DNA of 64,000 bases from Beijerinckiaceae bacterium. Lineage in GTDB: Bacteria > Pseudomonadota > Alphaproteobacteria > Rhizobiales > Beijerinckiaceae. Position 1 is the stretch's first letter. Every line of letters begins with the position of its first letter. Position numbers and translations under genes: made by a program. A model generated the notes under the pieces. That model was not told the origin of the DNA. It saw only the letters and a list, made by a program, of their open reading frames with translations, and searched no databases. This document shows, piece after piece, positions 45,212-52,921 of this stretch. The DNA lies in the NCBI GenBank assembly GCA_947452005.1, contig CANGBC010000005.1, forward strand, positions 86,142 through 150,141, read 5' to 3'.

Positions 45212-47158
45212 TCAGGCTGATTGTTTGGCCCGCATGTACCATTCCACCAGACGGCGCACTTGCCGCTCTGTGTAGCCACGCGCCATCATGCGCGCGACGA
45301 AGTCCGAATGTTTCTTTTCGCTCTCGCCATCCTTCTTCGAGCCGAAAGAGATCACGGGCAACAAATCCTCAACCTGCGAGAACATGCGCCGCTCAATGAC
45401 TTCGCGGATTTTCTCGTAACTGGTCCAAGACGGATTTTTTCCGCCATTGGCTGCACGTGAGCGCAGCGCAAACTTCACCACTTCGTTACGGAAATCTTTT
45501 GGATTGGCGATGCCTGCCGGTTTCTCGATCTTGGTCAGCTCTTGGTTGAGCAATTCCCGATCCAGCAATTGCCCGGTGTCTGGGTCTTTGAAATCAAGAT
45601 CCTCAATCCACGCATCGGCATAATCGACATAGCGATCAAACAGGTTTTGCCCGTAGTCATGATAGCTTTCGAGATAGGCCTTCTGGATTTCATGGCCGAT
45701 GAACTCGGCATAGCGCGGCGCCAGCTCGGCTTTGATGAATTCGAGATAGCGTTTCTCAATGTCGGGCGGCAATTGATCGCGCCGAATGGCTTGCTCCAGC
45801 ACAAACATCAGATGAACCGGATCAGCACCAATCTCGACAGAATCGTGATTGAAAGCCGCCGCCAGAACTTTAAAAGCGAAACGGGTCGAGGCACCGTCCA
45901 TGCCCTCATCGGGACCAGCTGCATCCTTATATTCTTGCAGCGAGCGCGCACGCGGGTCCGTCTCGCGGATGCTTTCGCCGTCATAGACGCGCAGTTTGGA
46001 AAAGGCGGATGAATTCTCATGCGCCCGCAAGCGGGTCAGCACAGAGAATCGTGCCAGCATTTCCAATGTGGCCGGCGCGCAAGGCGCATTGGCCAATTCT
46101 GAGCCTCGAATGAGCTTGTCATAGATGCGTTGCTCTTCAGTAACGCGCAGGCAATAGGGCACTTTGATCAGATAAATACGATCAAGAAAGGCCTCGTTGT
46201 TTTTATTCGCCCGGAAGCTTTGCCATTCGCTCTCATTCGAATGCGCCAGAATAATGCCAGAGAAGGGAATGGCGCCGATGTTTTCGGTGCCGATGTAATT
46301 GCCCTCTTGGGTCGCCGTCAGCAGCGGATGCAGCATTTTGATCGGCGCCTTGAACATTTCGACAAATTCGAGAATGCCCTGATTGGCGCGGTTCAAGCCG
46401 CCCGAATAGGAATAGGCATCGGGGTCATTTTGCGCGAGCGTTTCAAGCTTGCGAATATCGACCTTGCCAACGAGAGACGAAATGTCCTGGTTGTTCTCGT
46501 CACCTGGCTCGGTCTTGGCCACAGCCACCTGGCGCAGCCGTGAGGGCAGCAGCTTCACCACTTTGAAGCGCGTGATATCGCCATTAAATTCATCGAGCCG
46601 CTTCAAGCACCACGGCGACATCAATCCAGACAAGCGGCGGCGTGGGATTTTGAATCTTTGCTCAAGTTCTTCACCCATCGTGTCGGGATCAAACAGGCTC
46701 AGCGGCGATTCAAAGACCGGGCTGACATCGTGACCGGCTTTCAGCACATAGATGGGGCAAGCCTCCATTAAGGCTTTGAGCCGCTCCGCCAGCGATGATT
46801 TGCCACCGCCCACCGGCCCGAGCAGATAGAGAATCTGCTTGCGCTCTTCCAGCCCCTGCGCGGCATGACGGAAGAAAGCGACAATGCGCTCGACTGTCTC
46901 CTCCATGCCATAAAATTCAGCAAAGGCTGGATAGGTGCGGATTGTGCGATTGGAAAAGATACGCCCAAGGCGGGCATCTTTTGATGTGTCGATGACAACC
47001 GGTTCGCCAATCGCCGCCAAAATGCGCTCGGCTGCACTGGCTGTGGCCATCGGATCCGTGCGGCAAAGGTCCAGATATTCGGGAACCGACATTTCAATTT
47101 CACGCCGGTTCTGGAAAGTTTCCGAATATCGCGTCATGAGATCGTGCGCAAACGTCAT
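45212..47158 (-). CDS. prkA: PrkA serine protein kinase / AAA+ ATPase
   Basis: PrkA (YeaG in E. coli) is an AAA-like ATPase and possible protein kinase, induced in stationary phase and nitrogen starvation. The 648-residue protein starts at ATG 47158 with AGAGGACAGG before it. It has ILYLLGPVGGGKSSLAERL (P-loop near residue 110) and the ATPase region IILAHSNESEWQSFRANKNN, then the PrkA C-terminal domain ending HSDFVARMMARGYTERQVRR. First gene of prkA-yeaH-spoVR. Its promoter must lie in 47159-47406; I found no sigma-54 box there. Confidence 0.95.
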   Translation of the reverse strand: MTFAHDLMTRYSETFQNRREIEMSVPEYLDLCRTDPMATASAAERILAAIGEPVVIDTSKDARLGRIFSNRTIRTYPAFAEFYGMEETVERIVAFFRHAAQGLEERKQILYLLGPVGGGKSSLAERLKALMEACPIYVLKAGHDVSPVFESPLSLFDPDTMGEELEQRFKIPRRRLSGLMSPWCLKRLDEFNGDITRFKVVKLLPSRLRQVAVAKTEPGDENNQDISSLVGKVDIRKLETLAQNDPDAYSYSGGLNRANQGILEFVEMFKAPIKMLHPLLTATQEGNYIGTENIGAIPFSGIILAHSNESEWQSFRANKNNEAFLDRIYLIKVPYCLRVTEEQRIYDKLIRGSELANAPCAPATLEMLARFSVLTRLRAHENSSAFSKLRVYDGESIRETDPRARSLQEYKDAAGPDEGMDGASTRFAFKVLAAAFNHDSVEIGADPVHLMFVLEQAIRRDQLPPDIEKRYLEFIKAELAPRYAEFIGHEIQKAYLESYHDYGQNLFDRYVDYADAWIEDLDFKDPDTGQLLDRELLNQELTKIEKPAGIANPKDFRNEVVKFALRSRAANGGKNPSWTSYEKIREVIERRMFSQVEDLLPVISFGSKKDGESEKKHSDFVARMMARGYTERQVRRLVEWYMRAKQSA

Positions 47159-47372
47159 ATCCTGTCCTCTTGCGGGCGGAGCGTGACTGCTGAAACGATC
47201 TGCGGCATTGCCCCGCTTGTTAAACGCGACACTGACGCCAAGGTTTCGGGGCAATGTGACGCGCTGCTTTCACGCCATATGTTTCAATTCACAAATGGCG
47301 ATTGCGTGGCGACGAAATCGACAGAATTTGAAAAAACTGCAGCACAGGCCTGACCACTCAACAGCAACAAAT

Positions 47373-47398
47373 ACCCGCCCCCGAGTCCGGGAGCGGGT
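47373..47398 (-). terminator. Hairpin after the small secreted protein gene
   Basis: Read on the minus strand, ACCCGC and GCGGGT enclose TCCC-GGACTC-GGGG, a strong GC stem starting nine bases after the stop of the 47407-47739 gene. The tail is ATTTGTTG, not a clean U-run, so termination strength is uncertain. It separates this gene from prkA on the same strand. Confidence 0.6.
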
Positions 47399-47406
47399 GA
47401 GCTGCC

Positions 47407-47739
47407 TCACAAACAGCGTGGGTCTTGCCGATAGAAAAAATCATACTGACAGGCGAAACTGTCCCAGCGCACGCCCGATGACATGAAATTATGGAAGCGG
47501 CCTGACAGGGGGCCCGGCGGTGAATAAGGGGCCCAGCTATAGGGCGAGGCATAATAATCCCAGCCATAGGGGCGCCCATCGGGCGCGCGGACATAGGCTG
47601 GGGCCAGACGCATCACCGGGCGCGCGGGTGCGGCATAGCTGCGTCCATAGGTCCAGTCGGCAGCCGCGGGCGCTGAGGCCAGCGGGAGGCTCGCAAGGGC
47701 GGCGAGCCCCGCTGCGAGACCAAAGGCGGGTTTGAGCAT
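47407..47739 (-). CDS. Small secreted Pro/Tyr-rich protein
   Basis: No known family recognised with certainty. The 110-residue product has a Sec signal (MLKPAFGLAAGLAALASLPL, cleaved near PAAADW), and a mature part rich in Pro, Tyr and Trp: YGWDYYASPYSWAPYSPP. The C-terminus has two cysteines (DSFACQYDFFYRQDPRCL) that could form a disulfide. It recalls small BA14K-like exported proteins of Hyphomicrobiales, but only loosely. AAGGAG lies nine bases before its ATG, so expression is likely. It is divergent from ilvD. Confidence 0.65.
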   Translation of the reverse strand: MLKPAFGLAAGLAALASLPLASAPAAADWTYGRSYAAPARPVMRLAPAYVRAPDGRPYGWDYYASPYSWAPYSPPGPLSGRFHNFMSSGVRWDSFACQYDFFYRQDPRCL

Positions 47740-47933
47740 GGTCAGACACTCCTTCTGGTAGAGACGTGCCTGAACACGCGGGCCTCAGGAGAGTTCGCCG
47801 GTCGATTTGGGACAATCCTCTTGTGAACGGACGCCCGACGACCCTTTTGACCTCGCCCTGAACAATCATTATTGGTTCACCGCCCGGGGCACTCTGGCCC
47901 TGCGAGGCCGTTTCTCGACCCTTTGGTGACCCC
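47740..47933. promoter_or_regulatory. Divergent promoter region between the small secreted gene and ilvD
   Basis: The 194-bp gap must contain promoters for both genes. An AT-richer stretch CAATCATTATTGGTTCA lies about 60 bases before ilvD. I do not recognise a leucine/isoleucine attenuator or a riboswitch; there is no short leader peptide rich in branched-chain codons that I can see. Confidence 0.35.
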
Positions 47934-49775
47934 ATGCCTCAATACCGTTCCCGCACCACGACCCACGGCCGCAATATGGCAGGCGCGCGCGGCCTTTGGC
48001 GCGCAACAGGCATGAAAGACGAAGATTTCGGCAAGCCGATCATCGCCATTGCCAACAGCTTCACCCAATTCGTGCCAGGCCACGTGCATCTGAAAGATCT
48101 CGGCCAGCTGGTTGCCCGCGAAGTCGAGAAGGCCGGCGGCGTCGCCAAAGAGTTCAACACGATTGCCGTCGATGACGGCATCGCCATGGGCCATGACGGC
48201 ATGCTTTATTCGCTGCCCTCGCGCGAAGTGATCGCCGATTCCGTCGAATATATGTGCAACGCCCATTGCGCCGATGCGATTGTCTGCATTTCCAATTGCG
48301 ACAAGATCACGCCCGGCATGCTGATGGCCGCCATGCGCCTCAACATCCCCGTCATCTTCGTTTCGGGCGGCCCGATGGAAGCTGGCAAATATATCCATGA
48401 CGGCAAATCGCATAAGGTCGATCTGATCGATGCCATGGTTGCCGCAGCGGATGACAAATATTCCGATGAAGAGGTCAATGCCATCGAGCGTTCGGCCTGC
48501 CCAACGTGTGGCTCATGCTCGGGCATGTTCACCGCCAATTCGATGAACTGCTTGACCGAGGCTTTGGGGCTGTCGCTGCCGGGCAATGGCACGACGCTGG
48601 CCACCCATGCAGACCGCAAGCGCCTCTTCGTGGAAGCTGGTCACAAGATCGTGGAACTGGCACGCCGCTATTATGAGCAGAATGACGAGAGCGTTCTGCC
48701 GCGCAATGTCGCCAATTTCAAAGCCTTTGAAAATGCGATGACGCTCGACATTTCCATGGGCGGCTCGACCAATACAGTGCTGCACATTCTCGCGGCCGCT
48801 CATGAGGGCGAGATCAACTTCACCATGGAAGATATTGATCGCCTGTCACGTCGCGTGCCGGTGTTGTGCAAAGTCGCTCCCGCCGTGGCTGATGTGCATA
48901 TTGAAGATGTGCATCGCGCAGGCGGCATTATGTCGATCCTGGGTCAGCTTGATCGCGCAGGCCTGTTGCACACAGACACGCCAACAGTGCATGCCCCCAC
49001 CATGGGTGCCGCGCTGGACGCTTGGGACATCAGCCGCACGCGCGATGAGAAGGTGCGTGAATTTTTCCGCGCAGCCCCCGGTGGCATTCCGACGCAAACT
49101 GCCTTTTCGCAAAATCGCCGCTGGGATGATCTTGATGAAGACCGCCAGACCGGCGTCATCCGCGATGGGGACCATGCCTATTCAAAAGATGGCGGCCTAG
49201 CGGTGCTGAGCGGCAATATCGCGCTCGATGGCTGCATTGTGAAAACAGCGGGTGTGGATGAAAGCATCCATATTTTCTCTGGCCCCGCACGCGTCTTTGA
49301 AAGCCAGGACGATGCGGTGGATGCGATTTTGCGCGGCAAGATCAAGGCGGGCGATGTGGTTGTCATTCGCTATGAAGGTCCGCGCGGCGGCCCCGGCATG
49401 CAGGAAATGCTCTATCCCACGAGCTACATCAAATCGAAGGGCTTGGGTAAACTCTGCGCTCTGGTCACAGATGGCCGCTTCTCGGGCGGCACATCGGGCC
49501 TGTCCATCGGCCATTGCTCGCCAGAAGCAGCAGAAGGTGGCGCCATCGGGCTTGTTGAGGAAGGTGATCGCATCGAGATCAACATTCCAAAGCGTTCGAT
49601 CCAGCTTGCGATCAGCGATGCAGAACTTGCCAAACGCCGCGCCGCCATGGATGCCAAAGGCAAGGATGGCTGGAAGCCCGCCAAAGTGCGCCAGCGCAAA
49701 GTCACGACCGCGCTGCGCGCCTATGCGGCCTTTGCAACCAGCGCCGCCAAGGGTGCGGTTCGCCAAGTCCCTTAA
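47934..49775 (+). CDS. ilvD: Dihydroxy-acid dehydratase
   Basis: IlvD dehydrates dihydroxyisovalerate and dihydroxymethylvalerate in valine, leucine and isoleucine synthesis, using an iron-sulfur cluster. The 613-residue protein shows [18 protein letters not shown] [17 protein letters not shown], the [20 protein letters not shown] segment with cluster cysteines, [20 protein letters not shown] and the start [19 protein letters not shown]. It stands alone, with a strong terminator 12 bases after the stop. Confidence 0.97.
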   Translation: MPQYRSRTTTHGRNMAGARGLWRATGMKDEDFGKPIIAIANSFTQFVPGHVHLKDLGQLVAREVEKAGGVAKEFNTIAVDDGIAMGHDGMLYSLPSREVIADSVEYMCNAHCADAIVCISNCDKITPGMLMAAMRLNIPVIFVSGGPMEAGKYIHDGKSHKVDLIDAMVAAADDKYSDEEVNAIERSACPTCGSCSGMFTANSMNCLTEALGLSLPGNGTTLATHADRKRLFVEAGHKIVELARRYYEQNDESVLPRNVANFKAFENAMTLDISMGGSTNTVLHILAAAHEGEINFTMEDIDRLSRRVPVLCKVAPAVADVHIEDVHRAGGIMSILGQLDRAGLLHTDTPTVHAPTMGAALDAWDISRTRDEKVREFFRAAPGGIPTQTAFSQNRRWDDLDEDRQTGVIRDGDHAYSKDGGLAVLSGNIALDGCIVKTAGVDESIHIFSGPARVFESQDDAVDAILRGKIKAGDVVVIRYEGPRGGPGMQEMLYPTSYIKSKGLGKLCALVTDGRFSGGTSGLSIGHCSPEAAEGGAIGLVEEGDRIEINIPKRSIQLAISDAELAKRRAAMDAKGKDGWKPAKVRQRKVTTALRAYAAFATSAAKGAVRQVP

Positions 49776-49787
49776 GCCTGATTTTCA

Positions 49788-49814
49788 AGGCGGCGCGCAA
49801 GCGCCGCCTTTTTT
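49788..49814 (+). terminator. Intrinsic terminator after ilvD
   Basis: AGGCGGCG pairs with CGCCGCCT around CGCAAG, followed by a T-run (49809-49814). Strong rho-independent terminator for ilvD. The next gene begins at 49848. Confidence 0.95.
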
Positions 49815-49847
49815 CTGCGCCGCAGACAAAAACATAAGGCTGCCCCG

Positions 49848-51089
49848 GTGAAAATTGTCGTTCCTGCTTTGATCAAGCGCAACATGGCCTTGTTCGCGCT
49901 GTCGCAAAGCTTCACCGGTGCAGGCATGCAATTCATCTACGGGCTTGGGCCTTTGATGATTGTCGGCATCAGTGGCTCAAATGATCTAGCGGGCCTGTCT
50001 GTTGCGCTGATCGGCCTGTCGCGCTTTCTCGTCTCTTATCCGATTGGCAAGATCACCGATTCCTATGGCCGCAAGCCTGGCATTTTGCTCGGCCTGGCTT
50101 TGGCCTTGGTCGGCACGCTGATCATCGCCTTCGGGCAAAACATGTCTCACCTTGTGTGGGTCATCGTCGGCATTCTGATTTTCGGCATGGGCATGAATGC
50201 GGCCCAGCAGATGCGCGTGGGCGCAACCGACATGTTTCCCTCCGTGCTGCGCGGACAGGCGCTTGGCTATATTGCGCTGGGCACATTTGCGGGCCTTATT
50301 CTCTCGCCCGCGGTCGTCAATCTGGGCGAGCGGCTTTCGGAGTCAGGCCTTGGCAATGCACTCGTCCTGCCTTGGCTCATGCTGCCTGTGCTGATCATCA
50401 TCGGCGCGGTGCTCGTTTATTTTGTGCGCCCTGATCCCAAAACCATAGGCCAGAATCTCGCGCATTATTATCCCGGCTACGTCGAGCCGCAGCACGCAGT
50501 TGGCAGCGGCACCAAATTTTCGGGCGGCAGTCTGATGGCCTATGTGCCAACACGGCTCGCTATTGCAGCGAACGCCGCCGCACAGGGTAATATGTCGATT
50601 GTCATGGTGCTGACGTCACTCGTCCTGCAGCACCACGGCCATTCACTCACTGCCATCGCCTGGGCACATTTGTTCCATTCAGCGGGCATGTTTGCTTTCT
50701 CGATCCCGATTGGAAAACTCTCGGACAGAATTGGCCGCGCCAAAATCATGTATCCGGGCCTGATCCTGACGATTGCAGGCGCAGCCCTCGTTGGCCTGAC
50801 GACGGGATATATTTCCATCACCTTCGGCACGTTTTTGGTGGGCATCGGCTGGGCCATGACCAATGTCGCGTCGACCGCTTTGCTGGCTGACGAGGTCGAC
50901 ACGAGCATGCGCGGGCGCGCCATTGGCACGAATGATTCATGGGCGGGCGGCACCAGCCTCGTCTTGTCGATCATCACAGGACCGCTGATCTCAGCACTCG
51001 GCCTGCCAGCGTCGGGCGTCTTTGCGGCCCTCGTGGCGGGCGTCCCGCTGCTCATGTGGGGCTGGTCGCTGCGCAAGGTCCACAATTGA
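49848..51089 (+). CDS. MFS transporter
   Basis: Major facilitator membrane protein of 413 residues with about 12 segments, starting at GTG 49848. Motif A is seen twice as IGKITDSYGRKPGILLG and IGKLSDRIGRAKIMYPGL, one in each half, and the first helix region as FALSQSFTGAGMQFIYGLGP. Substrate unknown; it is like multidrug-resistance or sugar-efflux MFS proteins of the DHA1 kind. Its stop overlaps the start of the EamA gene by one base. Confidence 0.9.
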   Translation: MKIVVPALIKRNMALFALSQSFTGAGMQFIYGLGPLMIVGISGSNDLAGLSVALIGLSRFLVSYPIGKITDSYGRKPGILLGLALALVGTLIIAFGQNMSHLVWVIVGILIFGMGMNAAQQMRVGATDMFPSVLRGQALGYIALGTFAGLILSPAVVNLGERLSESGLGNALVLPWLMLPVLIIIGAVLVYFVRPDPKTIGQNLAHYYPGYVEPQHAVGSGTKFSGGSLMAYVPTRLAIAANAAAQGNMSIVMVLTSLVLQHHGHSLTAIAWAHLFHSAGMFAFSIPIGKLSDRIGRAKIMYPGLILTIAGAALVGLTTGYISITFGTFLVGIGWAMTNVASTALLADEVDTSMRGRAIGTNDSWAGGTSLVLSIITGPLISALGLPASGVFAALVAGVPLLMWGWSLRKVHN

Positions 51090-51988
51090 TGGAGCCGACC
51101 ACGCTTCCCCTGCGCCACGCGCTGCTGGCTGTAGCGATCATGGCGGTGTGGGGCAGCAATTTCGTTGTCATGAAAAGTGGGCTTGAGCATCTGCCGCCCC
51201 TGTTCTTCGCGGGGCTGCGTTTCACACTGGCGGCTTTCCCTCTGGTCTTTCTGTTGCCGCGCCCGCCGGTCGCCTGGTCCAATCTGGCGGCCTATGGGCT
51301 GTTCATCGGCTTTGGCCAGTTTGGCCTCGTCTTCACCGCCCTCAATGGGCACATCTCGCCCGCCCTCGCCTCGCTCGTGGCGCAGGTGCAGGTCTTCTTC
51401 ACCATCGGCCTCGCCTTTGTCCTGAACGGCGAGCGCATCAGCGCCCTGCAAGGCGGCTCGCTGGTTCTGGCGGCATCCGGGCTTGTGGTGATCGGCATGC
51501 ACACAGATGCCCAGACGAGCCTTGCTGGCCTGCTGCTGATGCTGGGCGCAGCCCTGTGCTGGGCGCTTGGCAATATGGTCGGGCGCAAGGCCGGGCGGAT
51601 CAACATGCTGGCCTATATCGCCTGGTCGAGCCTGTTTGCCGCCCCACCGCTCTTTGCCCTGTCCTGGCTGATGGAAGGCGAGGTTGCCATTGCCAAGGGC
51701 GTGGCGGAATCAGATCTGGGCACATGGGCCGCCGTGGTCTGGCAGACGCTCGGCAATTCGCTGTTTGGCTATGGCGCCTGGAGCTGGCTGTTGTCGCGCC
51801 ATCCCGCAGCCCTTGTCACCCCCATGGCGCTGCTGGTGCCGCTCTTTGGTTTTGCCGCGTCTGCGCTGTGGCTCGGTGAGCCGCTCCCCTTTTGGAAGCT
51901 TGCAGCAGCAGCCCTTGTCATGGCAGGTCTGAGCGTCAACCTGCTCGCGCCGTTTTTGCGGCGGCAGGATACGGAGAACACGCGATGA
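51089..51988 (+). CDS. EamA (DMT) family transporter
   Basis: Membrane exporter of the drug/metabolite superfamily, 299 residues with ten predicted helices and two EamA repeats. The first repeat begins HALLAVAIMAVWGSNFVVMK; both have the family GPLxFAxLRFxL-type LFFAGLRFTLAAFPLVF and the second AAVVWQTLGNSLFGYGAWSW. It resembles amino-acid exporters YdcZ/EamA of Hyphomicrobiales. The start ATG lies in the MFS stop; the end overlaps slyX. Substrate not inferable. Confidence 0.9.
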   Translation: MEPTTLPLRHALLAVAIMAVWGSNFVVMKSGLEHLPPLFFAGLRFTLAAFPLVFLLPRPPVAWSNLAAYGLFIGFGQFGLVFTALNGHISPALASLVAQVQVFFTIGLAFVLNGERISALQGGSLVLAASGLVVIGMHTDAQTSLAGLLLMLGAALCWALGNMVGRKAGRINMLAYIAWSSLFAAPPLFALSWLMEGEVAIAKGVAESDLGTWAAVVWQTLGNSLFGYGAWSWLLSRHPAALVTPMALLVPLFGFAASALWLGEPLPFWKLAAAALVMAGLSVNLLAPFLRRQDTENTR

Positions 51989-52197
51989 AGGATCTGCTGG
52001 CCAGGCTCGACACGGTTGAGGAAACCGTAGCCCATCAGGCGCAATCCATCGAGGATCTCAATCGCACGATCACCGAACAATGGAAGATCATTGAAGCGCT
52101 GAAGCACGGCTATGCTCAATTAAGTGATCGTGTGCAAGAAGCCGAAACCAATGCGCGCGTATCAGGTGCCGCTGAACCGCCGCCACCCCATTATTGA
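51985..52197 (+). CDS. slyX: SlyX family protein
   Basis: Small cytoplasmic protein of 70 residues: MKDLLARLDTVEETVAHQAQ, with EDLNRTITEQWKIIEALKHG forming a coiled coil and a Pro-rich end PPPPHY, the SlyX ending. Function unknown; SlyX genes are very common near lysis/stress genes. Its start overlaps the EamA stop (ATGA), so they are co-translated. The isopentenyl diphosphate isomerase gene begins 11 bases after the stop. Confidence 0.92.
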   Translation: MKDLLARLDTVEETVAHQAQSIEDLNRTITEQWKIIEALKHGYAQLSDRVQEAETNARVSGAAEPPPPHY

Positions 52198-52208
52198 GAC
52201 GTGAGCCT

Positions 52209-52805
52209 ATGCGCATGCCCGGCAGCTTCGGTCATAATCTGCGGCCTGATCCACGCGGTGTCGTGCTGCTGGATGACAAAGATCGCGCCATTGGCACAGC
52301 TGGAAAACATGCGGCCCATATGCGCGGGCTCTACCATGCTGCTATTTCAATTATTCTGGTCGACCGTTCCGGGCGGCAATTGCTGCAGCAGCGTGCCTTC
52401 ACCAAATATCATTGTGGTGGACTGTGGACCAACGCCTGTTGCTCGCATCAAATGGCGGGCGAGACATCGGCCGCTGCCGCCAAGCGCCGCCTGTTTCAGG
52501 AATTGCGCCTCACAACACAACTCACCCAGCTAGCACGCGTGCGCTACCGCGCCCGTGTCGGGCATTTGACCGAACATGAATGCGTCGATGTATTCGTCGG
52601 TCTCGTTGATGAAATGCCCCGCATCAACCCATGTGAAGCCGCACGCGTGGCCTGGCTTTCGCCGGGGGATCGACAAGCTTACGATCCACTGACGCCATGG
52701 TCGGCGCTCTATCTCGATCTTTTTGGATTTGAAGGGCCACGCGCGCGGGCACTGGGGCTTGATGATGGCACGATCCATGATTGCGGACCCACCTTTCGAC
52801 TTTGA
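52209..52805 (+). CDS. idi: Isopentenyl-diphosphate delta-isomerase, type 1
   Basis: Nudix-fold enzyme that interconverts isopentenyl and dimethylallyl diphosphate. The 198-residue protein has the active-site Cys in WTNACCSHQMAGE and the catalytic Glu in TEHECVDVFVG; metal-binding His lie at GKHAAHMR and HAAISIILVD. The start is ATG 52209 or 52215. Type 1 enzymes are patchy in alphaproteobacteria and are known in phototrophs such as Rhodobacter; it implies isoprenoid (carotenoid, hopanoid or similar) synthesis but its pathway is not in this window. Confidence 0.93.
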   Translation: MRMPGSFGHNLRPDPRGVVLLDDKDRAIGTAGKHAAHMRGLYHAAISIILVDRSGRQLLQQRAFTKYHCGGLWTNACCSHQMAGETSAAAAKRRLFQELRLTTQLTQLARVRYRARVGHLTEHECVDVFVGLVDEMPRINPCEAARVAWLSPGDRQAYDPLTPWSALYLDLFGFEGPRARALGLDDGTIHDCGPTFRL

Positions 52806-52815
52806 ACAATGCCAC

Positions 52816-52847
52816 CTGAATTGCTTCGCTACAAAGTGCAATGACGG
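52816..52847. repeat. Half copy of the intergenic palindromic repeat
   Basis: CTGAATTGCTTCGCT and GCAATGACGG match the right arm of the repeat at 9545-9574, with a few changed bases between them. The left arm is absent. It lies just after idi, before the copper ATPase promoter. It is probably an old, truncated copy of the dispersed element. Confidence 0.6.
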
Positions 52848-52863
52848 CTCGCCTCAAACTTGC

Positions 52864-52894
52864 TTGACCTTCGCGCCGTTGCGGGTTGTATCCA
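52864..52894 (+). promoter_or_regulatory. MerR/CueR-type promoter with 19-bp spacer
   Basis: TTGACC (52864-52869) and TATCCA (52889-52894) are separated by exactly 19 bases. MerR-family activators such as CueR act on promoters with such long spacers and bind a dyad between the boxes. The spacer begins TTCGCG and has CGGGTTG at its end, an imperfect dyad. The copper ATPase ATG follows 27 bases on. No merR/cueR gene is in the window. Confidence 0.6.
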
Positions 52895-52921
52895 TAGGAT
52901 AAGAAGCTCAAAGGGCACCCC

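Noticed and set aside
47159..47406. Sigma-54 promoter before prkA, as in E. coli yeaGH
   Set aside because: Neither strand shows a TGGC-N8-TGC-like pair with correct spacing.
47740..47933. Riboswitch or attenuator before ilvD
   Set aside because: No leader peptide rich in Ile/Val/Leu codons and no known fold could be recognised.
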